A stretch of DNA of 64,000 nucleotides. It comes from Plazaster borealis. Its lineage: Eukaryota; Echinodermata; Asteroidea; Forcipulatida; Labidiasteridae. Positions within the stretch are counted from its first letter, which is position 1. Every line of letters starts with the position of its first letter. Below are positions 11,001-26,000 of this stretch, piece by piece. The stretch covers positions 16,016,135 to 16,080,134 of the forward strand of contig CM037462.1 of NCBI GenBank assembly GCA_021014325.1, given 5' to 3'. The position numbers and the translations under genes are program-made. The notes beneath the pieces were generated by a model that saw nothing but the letters and a program-made list of their open reading frames with translations, was not told where the DNA came from and ran no database searches.

Positions 11001-14000
11001 TAGCTAGTTTTCAAAACCTTTATATTCAGGCCTAATTTTTTTATTGATAAGTACGAAAAATTCAGACGTGTCAAATTATCAAAATTTCAATTAAATGATA
11101 AACAAACACATTATAAACAAGTTAAAATAGTATTCCTGTTAAAAAAATTTCGCTCAAGTAGCTGTTTAACTAAACCAAATCCCATGTAAAGCATTTATAA
11201 TCAGTTTACTAGTGCAGTCCTCACTCCAACAGAATTAAACAAAACATGCAGTTTGATTTAAAAGGGTTGGTGTGGTAGTAGGGCTTTAACCTATGAAGTC
11301 TGTGATAGCAGAATATAATAGTATGTTGTGAGAGTATGGTGTGACTTAATAAGTTTTTCCGCCCGTACTTACCGATGTAAAGTTCCCCATGATTTCTTCT
11401 ATCCGTCCATCAAAGTATAAAAAGGTCACCCCAGTAGGATACTTCTTAAGACATGGGGCTAAGACCTCGCGAGAATGATCTACGTCACCATCTGCTGTGC
11501 CTGTTTGTCGTTGAACAATACAAGAGTTACAAAATAACACAAGTCAAACACAATCAGAGAAAGTACTGGACTCAAGTTTTACTGGTTAAGTCATTCGAGG
11601 TCTGGGTTTGAATCCTAGTCTTAAGAACTGTGTCCTTGGGCAAGATACTTTACTACAATTGCTTCTCTTCACCTAAGGGTATATTATTAATGGGTACCTG
11701 CGGGGGTAGAGGTTGATATTGTTTTTGAAAAAGCCTTCGGAGCGCCACGGCAGCCATGGGCCGTTTACTCCCCCGGGAGCTGAGAAAGATTACAGGAATC
11801 TTACTGGCTCGATGATCAGGGCACTAACGTAAAAAGTACTGATACATTACTGTAAAATGTGCTTTATAAGTACTAAATATTATTATTATTATTATTATTA
11901 TCAAGAACTGGATGCAACTCTTTTATACAATTCAAAACAAACCACCGATAGTTGAAGGCAAGTTGCCTTTCAAACAGACGTATAAACAGTCTGGTACACA
12001 TAATGAGCATTGTACGTTAATACAACTTTTGTATTCGGGAAGTACGATAACAAGATGGTAGAATTTGAGGCTTTGCATGGTGGAGACAAGCAAACATTAT
12101 TTCAGCTACACCATGATGTATTAAACCTCTTCTGTAAAAAGCCGGTTGGTTTGTTCTCAACATTTCGTCTGGTGTCTTCATCAGGAGATTGCCATTCCTA
12201 TCAGACAGCCGACTCATGAATGAGACAAATTATGCTTCTCGTAATTGAGCAGGGAATGTTGATTTTTTGTCGGTGTGTGCACAGGGGCAAACAGTGGGAC
12301 TCAGCTAAGTAAAATACTCAATCAAGTACAGTACAGTGTGACACAGGTTTTCTCCTCTCACTATTTGCTTAGGCCTTTTAACCATCAACCATATTTACTT
12401 ATCAAACGTCTGCCTTTACCAGCTGCAACATGATTTGCCCATTTTCTGTGTTAATTGAACAGGGGGGTTCCAAGGCACGTGTTTGTTTAAAGCAAATGTA
12501 CAACATTGGTAATTGTCAAAGACCAGTATCCACACTTGATGTGACCCAACATATACATGAAATAACAAACCTGTGAAAGTTTAAGCTAAATCGGTCTTCG
12601 GAGTCATGAGAAAACAGTGAAAAAAAAACATTATATATTTTCACTGTTCTCAAACATCGGATTTTATCACCAGCGATAAAGACTAGTTGTTTCACTCATT
12701 TCCTAAAAACTATAGCATTTCCAGCAAAACTGTTTCAAGGGAAGTTTTCCACCATGACCATCTTTATACCATGTAAGTTATGTGCAAATCTGTGAACATT
12801 TATATTTTCAACCTTACCAATGTTGTACACACCCTTTAACGCCAGCCAATATTTTAAACAAATCAAAGTGCTATAGCACGAATGTTTTCCAGGTCACTGC
12901 GATGAACAGACCCCCGGTGTTGCATGATTATTTTTTATTTAAAGGCACTGAACACGCTTGGAAATTGTCAAAGACCAGTGTTCTCACTTGGTGTATCCCA
13001 ACATATGCATAAAATATCAAGCCTGTGAAAATTTGGGCTCAATTGGTCATCGAAGTTGCAAGAAAATGATGAAAGAAAAAACACCCTTGTTGTACAAATT
13101 TGTGTGCTTTCAGATAGGAATAAAAACTTCTTGCAAGAAGTTTTTATTATTTTAGTGAGAAATTACCTCTTTCTCAGAAACTACGTTACTTCAGAGGGAG
13201 TTGTTTCCTACAATGTTTTATACTATCAACAGCTCTCCGTTGCTTGTTACCAAGTCAGTTTTTATGCTAATATTTTGAGTCATTACCAAACGTGTACGAT
13301 ACCTTTAAGCAAGGGTAGAAATCCATATTATTTACCGAATGCGTACGTTGCCACTGTATGAAACGCGATGAGTACCGATGAACACAACGGTGCCCTGAGG
13401 CTCGGTAACTTACTGCCGATTTCCAACTCAGTAAGACCGTAGTCCTGAATAAAAAGGAAGACAAAAAAATCGAAAACTTATATGATCCAGCTTTGGTCAT
13501 GCTGAGTTGGGTGTGACCCCTGGCTATTCGGCAGTTACAGGTTGTATGGCTTTCCGACTGGCACCCCCCGAACAAAGATTTTAGACAAAACAGGGAGACC
13601 GCCAACATAAGGGATAGATAGCTCAGTTGGTAGAGTGCGGCAACGCTAGCCACAGAGGTCGCAGGTTCAAATCCCGTCTACTCAATTTTTCTTTGGTGAA
13701 CCCAAAGTTTATTAATTCCAATAAACTAATTCTTAATAAATACAACAAACAACCGACCTGTGAAATTTCACTTAAATTCTGTCACGTTTTAGTGGGAGGA
13801 AAAAGACCTTTAAAAAATGGTTTACGTTTTGTCAGGGACTATGTGGGAAAATCCTTTCAGGCTTATTAGTGCATCAGACTCAAGTTCTGGTTGCTGAGTC
13901 ATCAGGGTGTGGGTTCGAACCCCGGTCATGACACTTGTGTCCTTGAGCAAGACACTCAACAATAATGGTTTCTCATCACCAAGGGGTAAAATGGTTACCT

Positions 14001-17000
14001 GTGAGGGCAGAGATGGTTCTTGTGATTGATTTAGCTTAGTGCGCTTTATACTTGGCAGCACAGGCTGTATACTCCCAAGGGAGCTGAGATGGTTTAAGGA
14101 ATAGAATATATGGCCCAGTGACCATGGGCAATAATGTTCGAAGCGCAATGATCATTCTTTGGAATTGCGCTATATTAGAGTCAATATTTGAAATAAGCCA
14201 AATCTGCAGTTTGCCTTTAATTCGCTCGCTAACAAACAACAAGTAAAACTATAATCAGATCTGACGACGCTATTTAAAATTCAGAATGAATAGCCCCTAA
14301 TTATTATATTCCACACCCCGCAGTGCCCCAGTGATAAATTCATATCTTGGGCCGGGCTCCATCCAGACCTATATTGATCTACTGTAATTGAAGCTAGTCA
14401 AACAAGCAGAGAATGTGCACTGAATCACAGTCAGTCGCTCCTCAAGATACATGCATTAAATCTCTGTTAGTCACTGGCTCCACACTCGGCAAACAATGTT
14501 AGGGGAAGGGCTGCCGGTTTTGCAACCACTTAGCTCCCTCCCTGTTGCTCTTCGCTATTTAAATAGTTTAGCACAGTTCTTAGTTCCCGATGCCTTTAGA
14601 CTTACTGCTAAGAACTGCCTTTAAGTCCATATTTAACCTACATGCCAGGAGGTGAAGTGCATTCAGTATTGGAGGGGCCTTCAATGATCATTCCTTCTAC
14701 TATCGACACAGTAACTCTGTATGTCAAAGCAAAATGCAAGTATCTCACCGCCACGGGCTCCGCTTCAAGAAGATGCCTTCTATACTTGTTTTCCCCCGTT
14801 TCTAATATATTTTTAGTGTTGACTTTGTTTCGATTTGAGAGTTTATTCTTGCATGGTTTACTTTTCTTCAATTGGTATGGACATAAATGTGAGATTTAAT
14901 GTGTAGTATCTATGACACTCTGGCAGCCTCATGTGTTATCAATGGTCAAGATGTTTGAGGTTACGGGTTCAACCTCCATCAACACCGGATAATTTACAAA
15001 TCATACCAGGGCTCAAAATTAACACTGGACCGCAGGACCAAGGGTAGTGTTTTTAGCTTCGGGCCAGTAAACTTACGACCTGACAAGTCCGGCGGTCTTG
15101 TGTCTGTGAAGAACAACACTTCACCTCATCTTTAATTTTAAAAATTTTGTTCAACTGTTGACTTTGAGTCCGATAAATATCTTTCAATTCTGCTGAGTAT
15201 GAAAGTATTACCCAAAAGACAAATGAGATCAATCTTCCCTTAGCTCTTGTTCAAATAAAAACAGTTTAATTTTGACACTGTGTGGATAATTTTTGTTTGT
15301 CATTTTGACTCTGGTCTTGTGTCAAATTTTCTGGTCCAGTAAAAGTTTTGAGCTACAAGCCCCGCAGTCTTGTAGATTTTTTCCCCTCAAATTCAAGTCC
15401 TGTCGTACAAAAACAAAACAAAGCATAACTCAGTCTTTTGTTATGTAAATGATTATCTGGGATCAGACAAATTTTGGAGTTGGTAGAAATGAAGAAAAAT
15501 TTCTTACCCTGTCTCCTGAGAATCCAACAAATTCCAGCAGTTTCATGACTTTCCTTGGAAGCATGGAAATCATCTAGTGAGAAGAGGAGAGAAGAATGAG
15601 GACGAAACTTTACTGACATGCAGGAAGAGATTTAAAATAAGTTCTCAGTCTTTGAACTGGCCTCTCGCCACCAGGCTAGCTCGGTGCGGGTTTAGTGGGT
15701 GAAAATGCAGGGGGTTGGGGGGTTCGAATCCCACCTGAGTAGTCTGTGGATTTTATTCCACAGGACAGGTAGGTGATGGAATTGTGCTGTCGATGATACA
15801 ATCATGAAACTTGGCACACAGTCAGTGTATGTCATATAATTTCCTTTTCAGTCGGCCTATCTGCAATAATTCTTGTCTTCATTCGTACCTTGTGCACATT
15901 TTACTGGTTTTTGTCTGCTTTTTTGTCTGCTTTTATGTCTAGTTTACCTTTTATCGTTTTGACTTGATGCCCAAAATGTCTGCAATTCAGCCCTTGGCTG
16001 CCATGTGATATTTTTAATGAATAAACCAACAATGAATGAATAAATAAATGGATGAATTACAAAGTTGTTTGGCTATAGGGCCATCACAGATTTGTCCTTT
16101 GAAAAAGTATCAGGTAGAATAACAAGCGACGGCAGCCATTTTGACACTTTTGAAAAACTGCTTGTTATTATACCTATAATTTTTCAAAACTCAAATCTGC
16201 GATTGCCCTTTATAGCCAAATATCTTTCTCATGACACACTTTGACTGTGTGCCAAATTCCTTGCTTGTATCATCAAAGGCACAATTCCCGTAAATCTATC
16301 CCCTATGTGCCCCTACTAAAAGCACTGAGTATACAGAGGTTATCCCACATCAGTCTACAGGATAAACCAAAATAATATTCTCAGTCTGTGCTGGAGAACA
16401 TTCTGTTGTAGAGCTCTTTAATGCACACTACTTGTAGTCCTCGCTTGAGGCCATGACTACAATCATTCACTCATGTAGAATACATGAAGATTTTCAAAGT
16501 ATCGCAAGACATCAATAACAAACATACACTGGTGCACTTACAGCTTACAGCACGATGACTGAGGCAAGAGGAGGGGGAAGTAGGGAGGGGCAAGCACTCG
16601 TGCCGAATACATGAGTCTCTCACAGTATCGCATGACATCAATAACAAACATACCTTGGTGCACTTACAGCTTACAGCACGATGACCGAGGCAAGAGGAGG
16701 GGGGAGTAGGGAGGGGGAGTAGGGAGGAGGAGAGGCAAGTAGGGAGGGGGAGGGGCAAGCACTCATGCCGTATACATGAGACTCTCGGTCTCACAGTATC
16801 GCAAGACATCAATAACAAACATACACTGGTGCACTTACAGCTTACAGCACGATGACTGAGGCAAGAGGAGGGGGAAGTAGGGAGGGGCAAGCACTCGTGC
16901 CGAATACATGAGTCTCTCACAGTATCGCATGACATCAATAACAAACATACCTTGGTGCACTTACAGCTTACAGCACGATGACTGAGGCAAGAGGAGGGGG

Positions 17001-20000
17001 AAGTAGGGAGGGGCAAGCACTCGTGCCGAATACATGAGTCTCTCACAGTATCGCATGACATCAATAACAAACATACCTTGGTGCACTTACAGCTTACAGC
17101 ACGATGACTGAGGCAAGAGGAGGGGGAAGTAGGGAGGGGCAAGCACTCGTGCCGAATACATGAGTCTCTCACAGTGTCGCATGACATCAATAACAAACAT
17201 ACCTTGGTGCACTTACAGCTTACAGCACGATGACCGAGGCAAGAGGAGGAGGGGGTAGGGAGGGAGGAGAGGCAAGTAGGGAGGGGGGAGGGGCAAACAC
17301 TCATGCCGAGTACATGAGACTCTCACAGTATCGCAAGACATCATTAACAATCACAAGAGGGCCGCATTTCATAAAGCTGTTAGACAAAAAATGCAGGGCT
17401 CAAAATTTAAACTGGACCGCAGGTCAAAGATTTCAGCACTGGGCCAGTAAGCTCATGACTCGACAAGTCCGGCGGTCTTGTGGGTTTTTTTCTTCAAATG
17501 TTGACTTTCTGTCTGATAATAATCTTTCAATTCTGTTGAATATTGAAGAATACTTGCCCATAATACAATCGAGATAAATCTTCTCTCAGTGCTTGTTCAA
17601 ATTAAGCAGTTCAAATCTTTTCTTATGACTGGTCTTGTTAAAATAAAAACATCGGGTCAAGTAAACATTTTGAGCTACAAGCCCTGTAGTCTTGTGGAAT
17701 TTTTCCCAAAATTCGAGCCCTGAAATGGTACTTAACAAATTTTTTCTGCTCAGCAAAATTTAGCAGGGACCCAGTGACACACAATGTACATTACTTGGTA
17801 TTTTGGCTGGTAACCTGTTTCTGCTAAGCAGGACTTTTCTGTGCCAAGTAATGTTTTGTACTTTGCAGCATTGTAGCATTGGGCCTGGTGACTCACAGCT
17901 TACAATGACCAATGCATAGAGTACGGAGGGGCTTGGGAGTGGGGGGAGGGAGGGGTAGGAGCGGGGAGGGGCTTGGGAGTAGGGAGGGGTTGGGCAAATA
18001 TCTTATATATACCTACCAGATTGAATGTGCCGATTCCGAACCGAACCCCACTTTCAAAATTGATTTTAGATGATTCATTCTTCCACGTCCTGAGAGACAA
18101 CATTTGAGAGCAGCTCCTACAACAGAAAACAAAATGCACAGATTTTACTGATCTTTAGTCTATACACTTTCTTACTTACATGACTTATCCACTCCTTTAC
18201 CTTAACCACTTCATGTCAGTATTAAACAAATCTTTACTGTGCCTATCTGAGCAGTATTATTTTTTCGGAACTTTTCTGAGCTTCCAGAGTAATTTTTGTG
18301 GAGAACATCACCGTCACAAGGAAACCCCAATTAAATACAGTAAAGACAAACAACGCTCTCATGAATTGCACCGGGAATTGTTGTTGCTCTTTCAAGAAAT
18401 TATGGAATGTCTGACCGTGAATCGGCCTAAACCTCGGCCGTAAGCCACGGCCGGTAATCAGCCATGGTATGCTGGAATCTCGGACTTGCCTCCCATATGC
18501 CGAATACAATGAAAAACAATGGTGGCAGCCTATCGATCTCTCGTAATTTTGATTGTACAACAAAAGGACAAACGTCTGGAATCAGGAATGACAGAATAAC
18601 CCCTGGAAAAAGGGAGATTTCGAGCATGAATTCCAGTAGCCTTTGTTACTCTTTGTACGATGGAAATGAAGCATATTATGGTACAATGTAGGTGCTTACC
18701 TGTGCATGCTACACAAGGGAATTGTCCGGGGGCGTGAATGACTTATGTTTTGTTGGGATTTTCTGCAAGTTTATATACCTGATTATTTCAGTTGAGGCAA
18801 TCAAAATAAGAAATGGTCGTTTGTAGGGTCTTCAACTATTTTCTTGCCATTGACAGTGTTTCAGATGGAAATATTTCTCTGGAGGATTGGTACTGGTGTC
18901 AGTTTTATAATCAGTGAGCTTTCAGATGGAAATATTTCTCTGGAGGATTGGTACTGGTGTCAGCTTTAGAATGAGTGAGCTTTCAGATGGAAATATTTCT
19001 CTGGAGGATTGGTACTGGTGTCAGTTTTATTATCAGTGAGCTTTCAGATGGAAATATTTCTCTGGAGGATTGGTACTGGTGTCAGCTTTAGAATGAGTGA
19101 GCTTTCAGATGGAAATATTTTTCTGGGGGATTGGTACTGGTGTCAGCTTTAGAATGAGTGAGCTTTCAGATGGAAGTATTTCTCTGGAGGGTTGGTACTG
19201 GTGTCAGCTTTAGAATGAGTGAGCTTTCAGATTGAAACTGATCTGGTTTTTTTGTAATTAGCAATCATGTTTTTGTCTCTTAGTCTTACTTGTATGATTG
19301 ATAACCACTCCTGATCTTCAGTCCACCTTTGATGAAGCTGATGAGATTGTCGTCCTGAATGAAAGTGATTAGCGCCCTCTCTAGGATGGATTCTGCGTAA
19401 CACAACTCGCCATGTACCTCCACTGAGCAAAAATAAAACATACTTGTGTTCAACTGTATGAAGGATCTTAACTAACCGTACAAAGGATAAGACAGTCAAT
19501 TCTGATGTTAAATTGACAATCATTAAATGTGATGCAACACACCAAAATCAGGCATTTTTATTTATTTATTTTATTTTATTTTATTTTATTTTATTTTACA
19601 TCCAACAGCACAATTAGTGCCAATAACAGCATGAATGGGAACCGAGAAAAAGAATGTTCAGTTTTAGATGTGGGAGGAAAACCCCAAATGGGGGAAAAAC
19701 CCACGCAATCAGGTAGGGACTGAAAACCCATTTCACATTTAAGGCTCCGGTCTGAAGTGGGTTTCGAACCGGGGTTCCACAGAGGTGAAAGGCAGGGAAA
19801 GAAACCACTGAGCCAACCTGATCGCTCAAAACTTTTAATTTGTAAATAGTGAAATGGCATTTCAAGTTTGGATTAGCAGACTTTCGAGTCACAGTGTTTG
19901 AGTACAATTTTGATAATCCTGGCCAACTTGATAAGAGGCACCTATTAATTTTTTTTTTTTTCTTTCCCAAAAAGAATATTAAATTTTGTATACTGTATGT

Positions 20001-23000
20001 TTGTTTTCTGAGAAATGGCCGAATAAATAATAATAATAATAATAAATAATAATTCAACGTGAAGACAACCAACACATCAGCCAGCCTTGATATCAATGTG
20101 ATGTGATGTTTGAAACATTCTCAGCCTCGCTACCATGGGCAGCGCGCCATATTGATACCTCTCGTCACTAACCCCTGGTAGGGATGTACTCAAAAACAAA
20201 GCTGATTGGCTCCCAAAAGTAACTACTTTGCGTGCACACTTGTTAAAAACTTTCGAGCGCTTGTATGGCACTTGAAGGACCCTTAGTACGCGCGTGTCAA
20301 AGTATTTTGACACAATTCCATTTCAAATAAATCATGTTTTTACAGGGTCACCCTAAACTGCATACAGTTAGACATATCACAAGATTAAAGAAGAACGAGA
20401 GGGGACCAGTTGCTCTTTGACTTGATGCCTCTTCTGCAGGTTACCATACTTGAGCAGGCGCATAGAGTGGATCGGCCACAGGTCAAATGTGCAAGATTCT
20501 GGCACACTTTAATGAACCAATTCCAGGGATTATGAGCGAGTAAGGCATGCTGGAAAAAAATGGCGCAGCAAGTCGATCACCCCTGGGAACGAGGTTGAAA
20601 CATTCTATATTAGAAATACTTCCCATGCTGGCCCTAATTAGGTGTTATTTGAAAGCTCTCTTATTCTCACTATTAGCGAATAAACCCAGTTTTGAGTTTG
20701 GGCAGAAATGCCTGGCACAGAGCATCACATACTCTTTAGTAAATACTTGAACATAGTCCACTTAGATGTTTTCAGCGTGTACTTCAAGAAATCTCCTCAT
20801 CGTCTCTACTAATGTTTCTATTTTGAACGGAAGTGATCCACTCAAATACCATTCAATACTCCAAGTAGTCAGGGCGTTCGTAATATGTGACTTTGCATTA
20901 TGTTAAAGGTATAATATAGGTACAAAATAGTCGCAGACAGTGTTCATGTACATGAAATAACAAAACCTGTGAAAATTTGGGCTTAATAAGTTTTGTGAGT
21001 CAGGAGAAATTAGTGAAAAACCATGGAGAATTTCCACTGAACACATCGTCGTTAATTTTGGTTGTAACAACCAATAAATGAAAACGTTTAACTTAAATGC
21101 ATGTTAAACTGGGTCAGTAAGTTTTTTTCTTATTTCGATTCTGGTCTTGTAAAAAGAATTCCGGTCCAGTAAACATTTTGAGCCACAAGCCCTGTGGTCT
21201 TGTGGATTATTTCCCCAAATTCAAGCCCTGACTGAAAAAAGACTGCCGCATTTCATCTAGTGGGGAAAGGTAAAACTCTGGCAAACAACGAGGGAAAGAC
21301 TGGCGCCACTGAAAAGGTCAATTTAGTCAGGACTCCGTTTAGAGTCGTCTGTAATTGCTTTTAGTGCTGAATCCTGATACAAGGAGTCATTATAATGTTT
21401 CCACTCGCCATTTTCATTTAGAAACCAGTATTTACAGACAAACCCCTTTCAAATATACATGCAGGGCGTTGCTATAGAAACAACCTCTTTATATCACTCA
21501 AAATAATCTGTTATCACATTATAATGCTTAATTCGTTTTATATCAATCAGTATTTTTATGTCAGTTTGTGTATCTGTGGGTTTGATAACATTTCTCTACA
21601 TCGTGACTGAGTGCAGGTACTATTTTTGTTGTCAATACGACTCCAAACAAAATCATAACAACACATACACTCTGCAGTGAACGATTTCCCTTGTAATGCA
21701 GAGCAAAATGCTACACAAAAGGGTTCTCCCCATGCACAAGCTAGCGTATCGGGCTGATACGCGTAATTTGCGTGCCGATATGTGCAAATTTTGGCCGATA
21801 CGCAAAACAATATTTATTTATTTTTAATTTCACAAAAATCATCAAGAGAAAAACATATAGAATGCTCCAGATTGCACAGTGGGGATTTTAAAACCAAGAT
21901 AAACTTCAAGTAGAAAACATTCCGAAGACCTTGTTTCAATTGAGCGTGCTTCGGCCAAATAAAAAATTTTGGTCCAGAATGCCCCACAGATTTGAAAAAA
22001 CCTGGGGAGAACCCCGAGTTGCTACTCAAAAATCAGGATTTGCTACTCAATAGTAGCTTTCAGTGTGCACAAAACTTGTTCAGTCTAAATATTTTGCTAT
22101 TTGAAATTGCTGGACGAAAAATCGTTCCCTGCTCCTTCATGGCATTTGCGCTCAAGCACACAGTCACAACTTATTGAGCCATGAACTACACACACTTTGA
22201 GGTGATAGGTAAATTTCAATCACTGCAATATGGAATGCACTCCCACATAACCTTAGAATCCTGCCAGACCAGAATTGTCTTAAAACACACCTCATGTCAA
22301 TACGACTCCCAACAAAATCTTAACAACACATACACTCTTTAGTGTTTGTACGCTCAAGCACACAATCAACCATACACTCTATCCTACAATCTAGACTGTT
22401 TAAGGAAGAATATCAATTCCTACCTTCAGCTCCCCAGAGTTATTTTCATCTTTAATATTTCTCTGCTTGTAGCCCCTTATCAAGAGTGGCTTTTAGCCTT
22501 GTTTGGGGCAAAGTCGTGCATAAATAATAATACAACAAATTGAGGTGATAGGTACCCCAACCGCTGCACCACATCTAAGGAATGCACCCTCCCACATTAC
22601 ATTATAAATCCTGCCACACCATCAACTCTTATCAGGAATTGTCTTAAAACACATCTCATGTCAAATGCTTCCTGAACAATGTGATGTGTAGCTTTATACA
22701 GTACCTGCTGGACTGTATGCTTGTACTTTGTAGGATTTACTGTTAAAGGCACTGGACACTATTGGTGATTACTCAAAATAATTGTTAGCATAAAAACTTA
22801 CTTTGTAACGATCAATGGAGAGCTGTTGATAGTATAAAACATTGTGAGAAACGGCTCCCTCTGAAGTAACGTCGTTTTTGAGAAAAAAGTAATTTCTCAG
22901 TAAAATATTTGAATTCATTTCGAGACCTCACGCATGAGGTCTCGAAATCACATCTGAAAGCACACAACTTTGTGTGACAAGGGTGTGTTTTTTTCCATTA

Positions 23001-26000
23001 TTATCTCGCAACTTCGATGACCAATTGAGTTAAAATTTTCACAGGTTTGTTATTTTGTGCATATGTTGAGATACACCAAGACTGGTCTTTGACAATTACC
23101 AAACGTGTCCAGTGTCTTTAAGTTTCTTTGTTCTTTTTGAACACTTTTTTGGTGGAAATGTGCACATTATAAATTCTCATTATCACCAGGGCTCAAATTT
23201 TACACTGGACCACAGGCCCACTAAACTCATGACCAGACAAGTCCGGCGGTCTTGTGTTTGTGTTCAAATGTTGACCTTCAGTCTGATAAATAAAAGATCT
23301 GTTGATTATTGAAGAATACTTTTCCATAATACAAAATGAGATAAATCTTCTCTTGGTGCTTTTTTCAAATTCAAACAGTTCAATTGTTAAACTGAGTTTA
23401 AAGGCATTTTTTTCTTCTCATTTCTATTCTGGTCTTGTACACAAAATTCTGGTCCAGTAAATATTTTGAGCTAAAAGCCCTGCGGTCTTGTGAGGTTTTC
23501 CCCCAAATTGGAGCCTTGATTTTTATTGTTATTTTATTTGTTATAACTGGCATTAATTGACTTACATTATCAACATACTGTTTTATCATTTAAAGAAGAG
23601 AATTTATACTTCACGACTTTGCGAATAGATCATTGAATTCATGACCATGGGGAAATCTAAAGGCTAATTTGATACTACCTGTTCAGACACATTATCATTA
23701 GGCCTAAAAAAAAATTGTTATGTTGGCGTAACCCGAACCGACCCTAAAAGGCCGACCCTGGATATTTTTATTTGTTTTCAACTTTTTTCCCCCAAGCTGA
23801 AGTTTTGCCAATGATTAAAAAAACAACTTTCCTACCACAAAACGAAGCCGAAAGTGAAAAAAAAAAACTGACATCCTTTTCTTTATTTAATGTCAGCCCC
23901 AGACACTCTCCAGCCCTGGGAGAATGATTGACACTCCTATTGAGATCCAGTAATCCTCTCTAGTTTGTTATACATTGTTTCAGTTTGTAATACTCTTGCT
24001 TCAATCAAAAGACAAGCGGCGCGCGCTATGTCTTTGTGGTTTTATGACCTGGTTCTGTGACCCTTAGGAGTGGGTATAGACCCATTGCACAACGCGCAGC
24101 GTACTCACTGCGCCTATCCTGGATGTCATTTTGGGTGTCAAAATCATATACAAACATGCACAAAAGAGAGTTTTGACACCCAAAATGACGCGCATTGTCG
24201 GAGGCGCGTTCCGGGTCTATAGAAATCAATAGGTCCCCCTTGCATAACGCGAAACGCTACAGACACGCTGAGGTCACGCGCACGTTTTTACGCACAGAGA
24301 ACAGCTATCGTCCAATGATCTACCTCCTTTTTGAGAGAGTGACGTCATATGCAATGGGTCTATAGTGTTTTATTAAACCTGAAAAGTGTGTTGACATCCG
24401 CTGGCTTAAAGTTTTGACTTGAACGGTAGAAACAGGTAAACAGTTCACTGGAATTCACAAGTTTCGTTCAACTGTTTTTGAAAAAAATAAAATAAATAAA
24501 ATAAAAAAAATTCCCAACCTACCTACCCTATTTTTTCTGGCCCGTTATGCCAACATAACATTCTTTTTTTTAGGCCTTACTGATGAATCAATGTGGATCA
24601 GAGTACCTAGGGAATGATATTTATGATTGTGTTTTCCAATTAGTTTAGAATCCACTAATCACATAAGCTACATGTACCTGGACGACGTCATTCTTTAATG
24701 TGTAGCAGACCGTGACACACACAGTGAACCATCACATGCCTAATTTGCATAATTGATTATGTGCCGTGTTTGCAAAGATTATGTGCAAAGTTTGCCTGCA
24801 CTGGTAGTTAATAATAAGGGGGCCGTTCATAATTTCAACATTTTTACAAGCGTACAAACTGTACGCTGGGAGGGAGGGGGTTAATGCCCGCCGTACGCTA
24901 CGCGGGAGGGGGTTATGCTGGGAGGGAGGGGGTTATGCCCGCCGTACGCTGGGAGGGAGGGGGTTAATGCCCGCCGTACGCTGGGAGGGAGGGGGTTAAT
25001 GCCCGCCGTATGCTGGGAGGGAGGGGGTTAATGCCCGCCGTACGCTGGGAGGGAGGGGGTTAATGCCCGCCGTACGCTGGGAGGGAGGGGGTTATGCTGG
25101 GAGGGAGGGGTTAATGCCCACTGTACGCTACGCGGGAGGGGGTTATGCTGGGAGGGAGGGGGTTAATGCCCGCCGTACACTGGGAGGGAGGGGGTTAATG
25201 CCCGCCGTATGCTGGGAGGGAGGGGGTTAATGCCCACTGTACGCTGGGAGGGAGGGGGTTAATGCCCGCCGTATGCTGGGAGGGAGGGGGTTAATGCCCG
25301 CCGTACGCTGGGAGGGAGGGGGTTAATGCCCGCCGTACGCTGGAAGGGAGGGGGTTAATGCCCACCGTATGCTGGGAGGGAGGGGGTTAATGCCCACCGT
25401 ATGCTGGGAGGGAGGGGGTTAATGCCCGCCGTACGCTGGGAGGGAGGGGGTTAATGCCCGCCGTACGCTGGGAGGGAGGGGGTTAATGCCCGCCGTACGC
25501 TGGGAGGGAGGGGGTTAATGCCCACCGTACACTGGGAGGGAGGGGGTTAATGCCCACCGTATGCTGGGAGGGAGGGGGTTAATGCCCGCCGTATGCTGGG
25601 AGGGAGGGGATTAATGCCCGCCGTACACTGGGAGGGAGGGGGTTAATGCCCGCCGTATGCTGGGAGGGAGGGGGTTAATGCCCGCCGTACACTGGGAGGG
25701 AGGGGGTTAATGCCCGCCGTACACTGGGAGGGAGGGGGTTAATGCCCGCCGTATGCTGGGAGGGAGGGGGTTAATGCCCGCCGTATGCTGGGAGGGAGGG
25801 GGTTAATGCCCGCCGTACGCTACGCGGGAGGGGGTTATGCTGGGAGGGAGGGGGTTAATGCCCGCCGTACGCTGGGAGGGAGGGGGTTAATGCCCACCGT
25901 ACGCTGGGAGGGAGGGGGTTAATGCCCGCCGTACGCTACGCGGGAGGGGGTTATGCTGGGAGGGAGGGGGTTATGCTGGGAGGGAGGGGGTTATGCCCGC

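Noticed and set aside
13613..13690. Functional tRNA gene
   Set aside because: A- and B-boxes are present, but acceptor and T-stem pairs mismatch and the following sequence is shared with another SINE-like copy at 4436-4520.
16471..17304. 277-codon minus-strand ORF as a Cys-rich protein
   Set aside because: It is entirely made of the 126-bp minisatellite; the frame persists only because the unit length is divisible by three. It lies in a TTC39 intron and inclusion would disrupt the reading frame between exons 6 and 7.
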